The notes beneath the pieces are model-generated. The model worked only from the letters and a program-made list of their open reading frames with translations. It was not told the DNA's origin and did no database searches. Shown here piece after piece: positions 25,881 to 32,433 of a stretch of DNA of 38,809 nucleotides (position 1 is the first letter of the stretch; the number at the start of each line of letters is the position of its first letter). The stretch is taken from the NCBI GenBank assembly GCA_018971065.1, contig JAGWVC010000029.1, positions 1 through 38,809 on the forward strand, written 5' to 3'. The DNA comes from Sphingomonadales bacterium (lineage in GTDB: Bacteria > Pseudomonadota > Alphaproteobacteria > Sphingomonadales > Sphingomonadaceae). The position numbers and the translations under genes are program-made.

Positions 25881-26659
25881 GCACGCTGCACGGATCGTGG
25901 ATCTGGTACGAACTGATGACCACCGACGCCGCCGGCGCCAAGGCGTTCTATGATGCCGTGGTCGGCTGGAACATCGAACTCGGCACCGAACCGCCGATGC
26001 ATTACGGCGCGCTCTATAACGCCGATGGCACCATGACCGGCGGCCTGCTGCCGCTGACCGACGAGATGCTGGCCGGCGGCGCCCGCCCCGGCTGGGTCGG
26101 CTACATCGCCGTCGATGATGTCGATGCCGCCACCGCCTCGATCCAGCAGGCCGGCGGCCAGGTGCTGATGCCCAAGACCACCATCGAGGTCGGCAGCTTC
26201 GCGCTCGTCACCGACTGCTGCGGCACCGCCTTCTACGTGATGACCCCGCAGATGCCCGATGGCGCAACCGAAGGCTCCACCGCCTATTCCGCCACCCTCC
26301 CCGGCCGCTGCTCGTGGAACGAACTGTGGTCCGCCAACGCCGAATCCGCGCAGGCGTTCTACACCGGCCAGTTCGGCTGGACCCTGCCCGAACCGATGGA
26401 CATGGGGCCGATGGGCAAATACCAGTTCATCGCCCACGACGGCGCGCAGATGGGCGCTATCTGCCAGAAGCCGGAACAGGCCCCCGCCTCGGTCTGGAAC
26501 TTCTACTTCCGCGTCCCCAGCATCGATGCCGCCAAGGCCACCGCCGAAGCCAACGGCGGCCGGGTCATCATGGCTCCGCACCAGGTTCCCACCGGCGACT
26601 GGATCATCCAGGGCATCGACCCGCAGGGCGCGATGTTCGCGCTCGTCGGCGGCAAGTAG
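25877..26659 (+). CDS. Double-domain VOC family protein
   Basis: This encodes 260 residues made of two VOC domains in tandem. The first (about 1-125) has SWIWYELMTTDAAGAKAFYD and GWVGYIAVDDVDAATASI. The second (about 137-260) has CSWNELWSANAESAQAFYTG and VWNFYFRVPSIDAAKATAEA, ending in IQGIDPQGAMFALVGGK. Both repeats follow the same W-x-E/Y-L...A...FY pattern, so an ancient duplication is visible. Members of this type are often called glyoxalase/bleomycin resistance-like, without a known substrate. The start overlaps the GST stop. It is part of the HxlR-linked set. Confidence 0.92.
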   Translation: MSTLHGSWIWYELMTTDAAGAKAFYDAVVGWNIELGTEPPMHYGALYNADGTMTGGLLPLTDEMLAGGARPGWVGYIAVDDVDAATASIQQAGGQVLMPKTTIEVGSFALVTDCCGTAFYVMTPQMPDGATEGSTAYSATLPGRCSWNELWSANAESAQAFYTGQFGWTLPEPMDMGPMGKYQFIAHDGAQMGAICQKPEQAPASVWNFYFRVPSIDAAKATAEANGGRVIMAPHQVPTGDWIIQGIDPQGAMFALVGGK

Positions 26660-26670
26660 GGGGCATCGCC

Positions 26671-27177
26671 ATGAGCACCGACGCCATCCTCTGCCTGTGG
26701 TTCGATCGCGCCGTCCACGGCGGCGCCGCACAGGCCGCGCGCTTTTATGCCGACCTGTTCCCCGACAGCTTCGTCGGCAAGGCGGAAGACGCCCCTTCGG
26801 ATTACCCCGACGGCAAGGCCGGCGACGAACTCACCGTGCTGTTCACCGTGCTGGGCTTCCCCTGCGTCGGCCTCAACGGCGGCCCGCACTTCCAGCACAC
26901 CGAGGCGTTCAGCTTCCAGGTCGCCACCGACACGCAGGAGGAAACCGACCGCTACTGGAACGCGCTGGTTGCCGATGGCGGCGTCGAATCACAATGCGGC
27001 TGGTGCAAGGACCGCTGGGGCATCTCGTGGCAGATCACCCCCCGCGCGCTGACCGACGCGATGTCCAGCAGCGATCCGGGCGTGCGCGAACGGTCGTTCA
27101 AGGCGATGATGGCGATGAAGAAGATCGACATCGCCGCCATCGAAGCGGCCGTGGCCGCCACGGGTGCCGAGCCATGA
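26671..27177 (+). CDS. VOC-family protein, PhnB-like
   Basis: This encodes 168 residues starting MSTDAILCLWFDRAVHGGAA. It has the PhnB/3-demethylubiquinone-like pattern: QAARFYADLFPDSFVG, then LGFPCVGLNGGPHFQHTEAF, then WCKDRWGISWQITPRALTDA with the conserved C-G-W...D-x-W-G-x-S-W-Q stretch. Family members fall in the same VOC fold, and none has a firmly established reaction in this subgroup. It starts 11 bases after the preceding VOC gene and overlaps the following GST gene by 4 bases (ATGA), so translation is coupled. Confidence 0.9.
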   Translation: MSTDAILCLWFDRAVHGGAAQAARFYADLFPDSFVGKAEDAPSDYPDGKAGDELTVLFTVLGFPCVGLNGGPHFQHTEAFSFQVATDTQEETDRYWNALVADGGVESQCGWCKDRWGISWQITPRALTDAMSSSDPGVRERSFKAMMAMKKIDIAAIEAAVAATGAEP

Positions 27178-27830
27178 TCGCGCTCTACGGCCACCCGTTC
27201 TCGTCCTACACCTGGAAGGCGCTGATCCCGCTTTACGCGCACGCCATCCCGTTCGAATTCCGGATGCTCGCCGAGACCACGCAGGACACGCCCGAATGGC
27301 GCTTCGTCCAGACGCAGGCGGGCCCGCTCGGCAAGTTCCCGGTGCTGACCGACGGCGACGCGACGGTGTTCGAGGCCACCGCCATCGTCGAACATCTCGC
27401 CGCGAAGTTCCCCGACCTAGGCCTGATCCCCGCCAATCCCGCCGCCGCTGTTCAGACCCGAATGCTCGACCGCGTGTTCGACAACTACGTGATGAATGCC
27501 ATGCAAGGCATTATCGTCGAATACATTTTCAAGGACTCGCCCGATCCCGCCGTCTGCGCGCAAATCCGCGCCCAGCTCGAACGCGCCTACGACTGGCTGG
27601 AAAACTGGCTCGCCACCTGTCCGGCCACCGGTCCGCAGATCACGCTGATCGAATGCGCGGCCGCGCCGTCGCTGTTCTATGCCGACTGGGTCCACCAGAT
27701 CACCGATCGCTGGCCCCGCCTCAAAGCCTGGCGCGCCCACCTCAACGCCTTGCCCGCCGTGGCGCGCTGCATCGACGACGCCCGCCCCTGGCGCAAGAAC
27801 TTCCCCCCGGGCGCCCCCGACCGCGATTGA
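27174..27830 (+). CDS. Glutathione S-transferase family protein
   Basis: This encodes 218 residues. The thioredoxin-like part begins MIALYGHPFSSYTWKALIPL, where Ser and Tyr in SSYTWK occupy the usual catalytic neighbourhood. It is followed by GPLGKFPVLTDGDATVFEAT, the cis-Pro and E-A/S-x-A-I region. The helical C-terminal domain has QITLIECAAAPSLFYADWVH, the N-capping region with some deviation. Its sequence differs clearly from the other GST gene at 25203, so it is not a recent duplicate. It is translationally coupled to the PhnB-like VOC gene and is the last gene before a 112-base gap with a CTTGTCGAAGG-type repeat. Confidence 0.92.
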   Translation: MIALYGHPFSSYTWKALIPLYAHAIPFEFRMLAETTQDTPEWRFVQTQAGPLGKFPVLTDGDATVFEATAIVEHLAAKFPDLGLIPANPAAAVQTRMLDRVFDNYVMNAMQGIIVEYIFKDSPDPAVCAQIRAQLERAYDWLENWLATCPATGPQITLIECAAAPSLFYADWVHQITDRWPRLKAWRAHLNALPAVARCIDDARPWRKNFPPGAPDRD

Positions 27831-27863
27831 ACCACGATTCCCAGAGTTTTCAAACTCCGCCCA

Positions 27864-27882
27864 TCCTGAGCTTGTCGAAGGA
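27864..27882 (+). repeat. Sphingomonad-type dyad repeat, copy 1
   Basis: The core GAGCTTGTCGA is flanked by complementary arms TCCT and AGGA. A second copy with different but still complementary arms (GCCCT/AGGGC) lies at 31213-31233. The motif is common between sphingomonad genes in my experience. It lies between the GST and SRPBCC genes. Confidence 0.85.
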
Positions 27883-27942
27883 CTGCACTTCTTCTTGCGA
27901 GCAGGCTCACACCTCGCAGCACCAAGCCCCACAGGAGCCCCC

Positions 27943-28380
27943 ATGCACGAACTCACTGTAACCCGACTGATCGCCGCCCCGCCCGAAGTCGTGTGGAACG
28001 CGATGGTCAACCGCTTCAGCGAATGGTGGTGCCCCAAGCCGTGGCGCGCCGAGATCGTCCACTGGGACCGCCGCCCCGGCGGCCGCGCCGACACCATGAT
28101 GTTCGGGCCGGACGGCGAGGAAGTGCCCCAGAACGGCATTTTCCTGGCGTGGGAAGAAGGCCGCCGCATGGCCGTCACCGACGCGATCACCGCCGATCTC
28201 CAGCCCGCCGGACCGTTCATGATCGGCATCTGGGAACTCGAACCCGAAGGCAGCGGCACCCGCTACACCGCCCGCGCCCGCCACTGGACCGAGGAAGCGA
28301 TGCAGCAGCACAAGGCGATGGGCTTCGAACAGGGCTGGGCGGTGTGCATGGACCAGCTTGCCGGGCTGTGCGAAGGGTGA
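27943..28380 (+). CDS. SRPBCC (AHSA1-like) protein
   Basis: This encodes 145 residues starting MHELTVTRLIAAPPEVVWNA, the typical first strand and helix of the START/SRPBCC superfamily. The AHSA1/CalC group shows VNRFSEWWCPKPWRAEIVHW, later strands with WEEGRRMAVTDAITADLQPA, and a long last helix with HKAMGFEQGWAVCMDQLAGL. The fold makes a deep hydrophobic pocket for ligands, and the actual ligand is not known. CAGGAG precedes the ATG. It lies after the VOC/GST run on the same strand but is separated by a repeat, so it may have its own promoter. Confidence 0.9.
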   Translation: MHELTVTRLIAAPPEVVWNAMVNRFSEWWCPKPWRAEIVHWDRRPGGRADTMMFGPDGEEVPQNGIFLAWEEGRRMAVTDAITADLQPAGPFMIGIWELEPEGSGTRYTARARHWTEEAMQQHKAMGFEQGWAVCMDQLAGLCEG

Positions 28381-28536
28381 GGCCCGCCCACTGACGCTCC
28401 CGACCTCGGAGATCAGCGGCAGTTTTAGGGCGCGGCGAATCTCACGAGACTAATGGCAGGAATGGGGTGGTTAGCTGCCAACCCGAGCGTGCAAGCAACG
28501 GTAGCATGATGCCGCCCAATCTGCTTTGATCTTTGG

Positions 28537-28953
28537 ATGTGGAAAGCGTTCACGTTGGTAGCATCTGCGTGCGCCCTCACGTGCTGCACCCAAAGGCAGC
28601 CCGTCGAACCTGATTGCCCTTTGTCTCTCCCTCACTGGCGGTTGCCACAAAAAGGAAACTCCGCTTTTCGGACAATGAACGTGATCGAGTTTTCAGGTTC
28701 TCGCCTCATCTGGAATGGAATAGTGATCAGCCACAGCACTATGCGCGATCAATTGGCGGCAGTTCGGCAGATGAGCCCGATGCCGTTAACCGTGCTCGAT
28801 ACAAAGGGAGCACCTGATTGCCAGACGGCCATCCAGCTTCGAGACGAAGTTAACGAATCTGCCGACTGCCAGCACACAGGCAATTGCGGATTGGGGACGC
28901 GGGAAGCTTGGAAGCATGCGCATGGCCTTACCGGATCGAACTGGGTCGAGTGA
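28537..28953 (+). CDS. Putative lipoprotein, unknown function
   Basis: This encodes 138 residues starting MWKAFTLVASACALTCCTQR. The N-terminus has a short hydrophobic stretch and Cys residues that could be a lipobox (ASAC or LTCC), though neither fits perfectly. The mature part has WNGIVISHSTMRDQLAAVRQ and PLTVLDTKGAPDCQ, with six further Cys residues that might form disulfides. Similar small lipoproteins with a WNG...L...GA-C pattern are present in sphingomonads, as I recall, but no function is known. The base composition of this stretch is visibly lower in GC than the flanks, and the ribosome binding site is weak. It may be acquired or decaying. Confidence 0.5.
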   Translation: MWKAFTLVASACALTCCTQRQPVEPDCPLSLPHWRLPQKGNSAFRTMNVIEFSGSRLIWNGIVISHSTMRDQLAAVRQMSPMPLTVLDTKGAPDCQTAIQLRDEVNESADCQHTGNCGLGTREAWKHAHGLTGSNWVE

Positions 28954-29048
28954 CGGTGGCTGTGCCGAGTGACCACAACTGGCTCGCAAACTGCCATTCC
29001 CACTTTCTCGGCGAAACCCCGGCTGCTGACCTCCAACCGCCGCCGCCC

Positions 29049-29648
29049 TCACGCAAACGCCACGCTCCGCCGCAGCAACTGATACGCCTCCACCACCCCC
29101 TGCAACTTCACCTCGAAGCTGCGGTCGCCGCCATTGCGATCGGGGTGATAGCGTCGCACCAGCTCCGAATAGCGCCCCCGCAGCGCCTTGCGGTCGGCCC
29201 CCGCCGCCAGCCCCAGCACGTCCATCGCCCGCCGCTCGTCGGGGGTCAGCAGGCTCAGCGCGGCATTGCGCCGCCGCTCCGCCGCCATGTCCTCGGGCGT
29301 CCGCACGCGTGCCCGCATGTGCGCGCCGATCGCGTCCAGCGGGTCGGAAAAGTCCCCCCAGCGCGGCACCGCCCCGGCATCGGGCCGGAACGAACGGCTT
29401 TCGGTCTCCCAGCCGTGGATCGGCGATTGCGCCATCAGGATGTCCTCGGCGGTCATCCCGGCGAAATAGTCGTAGCCCGCGTTGAACTGCCGCACATGCT
29501 CCAGGCAGAACCAGCGATAGGCGCCCGGCCCGTCGAACCCGGCGGGCACCGGCCCCGGCGCGCGGAACTCGCCCTGCTCGTCACATTCCGGCCAGTCGCA
29601 CCCGCGCCCTGTCCGGTTCACCCTGCCGTGGAATCGATCATGCTTCAC
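29049..29648 (-). CDS. J-domain protein
   Basis: This encodes 199 residues. The J-domain is at the C-terminus (about 140-199): ALGxxxxAD-like start, then RGRYSELVRRYHPDRNGGD with the HPD signature at residues 168-170, then VVEAYQLLRR. J-proteins stimulate Hsp70. The N-terminal part has Cys pairs (CDWPEC, residues 17-22; FCLEHV near 48) that may bind zinc, a feature of this alphaproteobacterial group. The start is GTG at 29648, because the nearby ATG is out of frame. In many alphaproteobacteria this gene lies next to bolA and cobS; here bolA is divergent 50 bases away, while cobS is about 5 kb distant. Confidence 0.9.
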   Translation of the reverse strand: MKHDRFHGRVNRTGRGCDWPECDEQGEFRAPGPVPAGFDGPGAYRWFCLEHVRQFNAGYDYFAGMTAEDILMAQSPIHGWETESRSFRPDAGAVPRWGDFSDPLDAIGAHMRARVRTPEDMAAERRRNAALSLLTPDERRAMDVLGLAAGADRKALRGRYSELVRRYHPDRNGGDRSFEVKLQGVVEAYQLLRRSVAFA

Positions 29649-29698
29649 CGCTTCCAGATGGAGACGAATCCGCTAGAAGCCAAGTCCAAGGAGACAAC

Positions 29699-29971
29699 AT
29701 GACCGGTTCCATCGCCGCAGAAATCGAACACCTGCTTCAGCAAGCCTTCGCCCCCACCCGGCTGGAGGTCATCAACGACAGCGCCAACCACGCCGGCCAT
29801 GCCGGTCACGACGGCTCGGGCGAATCGCATTTCACCGTCGTCATCGAAAGCGCCGCCTTCGCCGGGCAGAACCGCGTGGCCCGCCAGCGTGCGGTCAATG
29901 CCGCGCTGGGTGACATTCCCGGCCAGCGCGTCCACGCCCTCGCCATCCGGGCGACGGCCCCCGGCGAGTGA
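29699..29971 (+). CDS. BolA-family protein
   Basis: This encodes 90 residues. The BolA fold has an N-terminal helix (IAAEIEHLLQQAFAPTRLEV), a variable loop rich in His (NHAGHAGHDG), then ESHFTVVIESAAFAGQNRVA and RQRAVNAALG, which are the helix and strand with the conserved SxxFxGxxxVxRHR-like region. BolA proteins bind monothiol glutaredoxins and iron-sulfur clusters; the His-rich loop suits metal coordination. AAGGAGA precedes the ATG. The next gene (Nudix) overlaps its stop (GTGA). The pairing with the J-domain protein is conserved in the group. Confidence 0.93.
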   Translation: MTGSIAAEIEHLLQQAFAPTRLEVINDSANHAGHAGHDGSGESHFTVVIESAAFAGQNRVARQRAVNAALGDIPGQRVHALAIRATAPGE

Positions 29972-30417
29972 GCCCGCCCGACGCCATTCCCACCCCCGGC
30001 CGCCGCCTGCGCCGCGCCGCGCGCATCCTGCTGACTGATCCGGCCGGGCGCCTGCTGCTGTTCCGCTTCACCCCCGCCGGCGTCCCCGCCTTCTGGTGTA
30101 CCCCGGGCGGCGAATGCGATCCGCACGAACCCTATGCCGTCGCCGCCCGCCGCGAACTGCTGGAGGAAACCGGCCTCACCCTCGATCCCGGCCCCGAAAT
30201 CCATCGCATCGTCGCCGATTTCACCATCTTCACCGGCGAGGCCATCACCGCCGACGAACGCTACTTCCGCGTCACCACCCCGCATTCGCGGATCGAAACC
30301 CACGGCCACACCGACCTCGAACGCGCGATCATGCAGGAACACCGCTGGTTCACCCGCGAAGACCTCGCCAACTGTCCGGAAACCATCTATCCTGTCGGCA
30401 TCCTCACCCTGTTCTGA
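29968..30417 (+). CDS. Nudix hydrolase
   Basis: This encodes 149 residues. The Nudix box GX5EX7REUXEEXGU is intact at residues 48-70: GECDPHEPYAVAARRELLEE, then TGL. The Glu residues bind Mg2+ and act in hydrolysis of nucleoside diphosphate-linked compounds. The substrate is not predictable. The GTG start overlaps the bolA stop, and the beginning MSPPDAIPTPGRRLRRAARI leads into the first strand. It is probably co-transcribed with bolA and followed 12 bases later by the SPFH gene. Confidence 0.94.
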   Translation: MSPPDAIPTPGRRLRRAARILLTDPAGRLLLFRFTPAGVPAFWCTPGGECDPHEPYAVAARRELLEETGLTLDPGPEIHRIVADFTIFTGEAITADERYFRVTTPHSRIETHGHTDLERAIMQEHRWFTREDLANCPETIYPVGILTLF

Positions 30418-30429
30418 TCGGAACCCACG

Positions 30430-31191
30430 ATGGCAGGCGCGTTCTCCGGCTTGGCTACCTTCCTCCTCGTCATCGCGCTGGTGCTGGCGATCAAGAGCTT
30501 CGGCATCAACCAGGAATACCAGCGCGGCGTCGTCTTCCGCCTCGGCCGCCTCGTCACCAGCAAGGGCCCGGGCTGGTTCTGGCTGATCCCGCTGGTCGAT
30601 CGCGTCGTGAAGGTGGACCTGCGCGTCATCACTTTCGCGCTCGCCACGCAGGAAACCGTCACCCGCGACGGCGTGGCGGTGAAGGTCAACGCCGTGCTGT
30701 GGTATCGCGCGGTCGATCCGGTCAAGGTCGTCACCACCGTTGTCAACTGGCAGGCCGCCGTGGTCCAGGCCGCCGAAACCGGAATGCGCGACGCCATCGG
30801 CCAGTCCGATCTCGACCAGATGCTGAAGGATCGCGTCGCCATCAACGCCCGCCTGCTAGACCTGCTGGGCAAGACCTGCGCGCAATGGGGCGTCAATGTC
30901 GATGCGGTGGAGATCAAGGACCTCGACATTCCCGAACAGATGCAGCGCGCCATCGCGCGCGAGGCCGAGGCGATCCGCGAAAAGCGCGCCCGCATCATCA
31001 AGGCCGAGGGTGAGCAGGAAGCCAGCCTGAAGCTTGCCGAAGCCGCGCGCATCATCGGCGAGGTCCCCGGCGCGCTCGAACTGCGTCGCCTGCAAACCCT
31101 CACCGAGATCGGGGTGGAACACAACAGCACCATCGTCGCCATGTTCCCCACCGAACTGCTGGAGGCCGCCCAGAAGATCGCCGGAAAATAG
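30430..31191 (+). CDS. SPFH/stomatin-like protein (slipin)
   Basis: This encodes 253 residues. An N-terminal membrane segment (about 3-22, GAFSGLATFLLVIALVLAIK) is followed by the SPFH domain: EYQRGVVFRLGRLVTSKGPG, FALATQETVTRDGVAVKVNA and NARLLDLLGKTCAQWGVNVD. A coiled-coil tail has AEAIREKRARIIKAEGEQEA. Stomatin-type proteins form membrane-bound oligomers and can gather or protect membrane enzymes. A partner NfeD-type gene is often adjacent in other genomes, but none is seen here. It is part of the bolA-Nudix run. Confidence 0.94.
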   Translation: MAGAFSGLATFLLVIALVLAIKSFGINQEYQRGVVFRLGRLVTSKGPGWFWLIPLVDRVVKVDLRVITFALATQETVTRDGVAVKVNAVLWYRAVDPVKVVTTVVNWQAAVVQAAETGMRDAIGQSDLDQMLKDRVAINARLLDLLGKTCAQWGVNVDAVEIKDLDIPEQMQRAIAREAEAIREKRARIIKAEGEQEASLKLAEAARIIGEVPGALELRRLQTLTEIGVEHNSTIVAMFPTELLEAAQKIAGK

Positions 31192-31212
31192 GAAATTCCT
31201 CTAATTCCGTCC

Positions 31213-31233
31213 GCCCTGAGCTTGTCGAAGGGC
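31213..31233 (+). repeat. Sphingomonad-type dyad repeat, copy 2
   Basis: Arms GCCCT and AGGGC flank the same core GAGCTTGTCGA as at 27864. The core is unchanged while the arms differ and still pair. It lies between the SPFH and hydrolase genes. Confidence 0.85.
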
Positions 31234-31271
31234 CGTCCTTGCTTTGGCGTTTGGCGCCACGGATCGTTGCC

Positions 31272-32183
31272 ATGCCCTTGCCCGCCACACTCACTCCGGT
31301 CGCGCTATCCACCGGCGTCACCCTCCAGGTCCACGATGTCGGCCCGCGCGATGCGCCCGCGCTGATCTTCCTCCACGGCTTCCCCGAATCGTGGCGCACC
31401 TGGCGCCACCAGTTCGCCGCGCTGTCCGATCGCTTCCGCTGCATCGCCCCCGACCAGCGCGGCTACGGCGCGTCATCACGTCCATCCGCCGTCGAGGACT
31501 ACGCCGCACCGCTGCTCGCCGCCGACGTGTTCGCGCTTGCCGATGCTCTGGGCATCGAACGCTTCACCGTCATCGGCCACGATTGGGGCGGCCTCATCGC
31601 CTGGCTGGTCGCCACGCTCGGCCAGTTCAACCACCGCGTCACCGGCGCCGTCATCGCCAATGCCCCGCATCCCGTGCTGTTCCAGCAGCGCCTCTACACC
31701 GATCCGGCCCAGCGCGCCGCCAGCCAGTACATCCGCCTGTTCCGCGACACCGCCCACGACGCGCAAACCCACGCCCACGGGCTCGCCCCGCTGCTCCAGC
31801 AGGCGTTCCCTGGCGGCAACGCGTTTTCCGGCATGGAACCCGCCGAACTCGGCTATCTCTTCCAACGCTGGCAGGACGGCGAAGCCGCGCTCGCCATGCT
31901 GAACTGGTATCGCGCCAGCCCGGTCGTCGTCCCCGCACCCGGTGAAGCCTGCCCCCCGCCTGCCGAAGCCCCGACCTCGCTGCCACCGCTCACCCTGCCC
32001 ACGCTGGTGCTGTGGGGCGAAGACGACACCGCCCTGCCTCCGGGCAACCTCGAAGGCATGGCGACCGTCGCCCCTGCGGCCACGATCCGGCGGCTCCCCG
32101 GCATCGGCCATTTCAGCCCGTGGCAGGCCCCCGAAGCCGTCACCGCCGCGATTTTGACCTTCCTGGAAACGTCAACCGACTGA
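31272..32183 (+). CDS. Alpha/beta hydrolase, epoxide hydrolase-like
   Basis: This encodes 303 residues. The HGFPESW at residues 35-41 is the HGxP oxyanion motif of epoxide hydrolases. The nucleophile is Asp104 in VIGHDWGG, an Asp as required for epoxide hydrolases and haloalkane dehalogenases. The acid is probably in VLWGEDDTAL, and His280 is in GIGHFSPW. The cap has LNWYRASP with a Tyr, which in epoxide hydrolases opens the ring. This supports epoxide hydrolysis over dehalogenation, although the substrate is unknown. An in-frame ATG at 31239 exists; 31272 (MPLPATLTPV) fits better. Its stop codon overlaps a terminator hairpin. Confidence 0.9.
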   Translation: MPLPATLTPVALSTGVTLQVHDVGPRDAPALIFLHGFPESWRTWRHQFAALSDRFRCIAPDQRGYGASSRPSAVEDYAAPLLAADVFALADALGIERFTVIGHDWGGLIAWLVATLGQFNHRVTGAVIANAPHPVLFQQRLYTDPAQRAASQYIRLFRDTAHDAQTHAHGLAPLLQQAFPGGNAFSGMEPAELGYLFQRWQDGEAALAMLNWYRASPVVVPAPGEACPPPAEAPTSLPPLTLPTLVLWGEDDTALPPGNLEGMATVAPAATIRRLPGIGHFSPWQAPEAVTAAILTFLETSTD

Positions 32184-32206
32184 TTTTCTGCACAAAGTCA
32201 GTTTTT
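32180..32206 (+). terminator. Rho-independent terminator overlapping the hydrolase stop codon
   Basis: CTGATTTT pairs with AAAGTCAG (one G-T wobble) around the loop CTGCAC and is followed by TTTTT. The left arm contains the hydrolase TGA stop codon, so the transcript can end within about 25 bases of the gene. Confidence 0.7.
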
Positions 32207-32235
32207 CGACAAAACTGTCGCAAATTTCCACAAAA

Positions 32236-32273
32236 TGTATCGGCGAGGCGATGGAAACATCGTTCTCGATACA
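32236..32273 (+). promoter_or_regulatory. Nested hairpin upstream of the TonB receptor gene
   Basis: Outer arms TGTATCG and CGATACA enclose an inner stem, CGATG-GAAA-CATCG, with a GNRA-type loop. It lies about 160-200 bases before the receptor start. It could be a DNA operator or a structured RNA leader, and the sequence does not decide between them. Confidence 0.5.
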
Positions 32274-32391
32274 ATTGCTGGATTACCTCCGTTCCCGCCG
32301 ATAACGGCGCCCGACCCGGCGAGGCTCGCGCCGGCAAGGGCGCACAACGCGCCCGGCGCCCCGATCCCGCGCCCGATCAACGTCATGAGGG

Positions 32392-32412
32392 GCAGGCCGC
32401 AACCCGGCCTGC
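32392..32412 (+). promoter_or_regulatory. Leader hairpin next to the ribosome binding site
   Basis: GCAGGCCG pairs with CGGCCTGC around the loop CAACC. It ends eight bases before the strong AAAAGGAGGT site of the TonB receptor gene. It could modulate access of ribosomes or stabilise the mRNA. Confidence 0.5.
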
Positions 32413-32433
32413 AAGACACCAAAAGGAGGTTCC

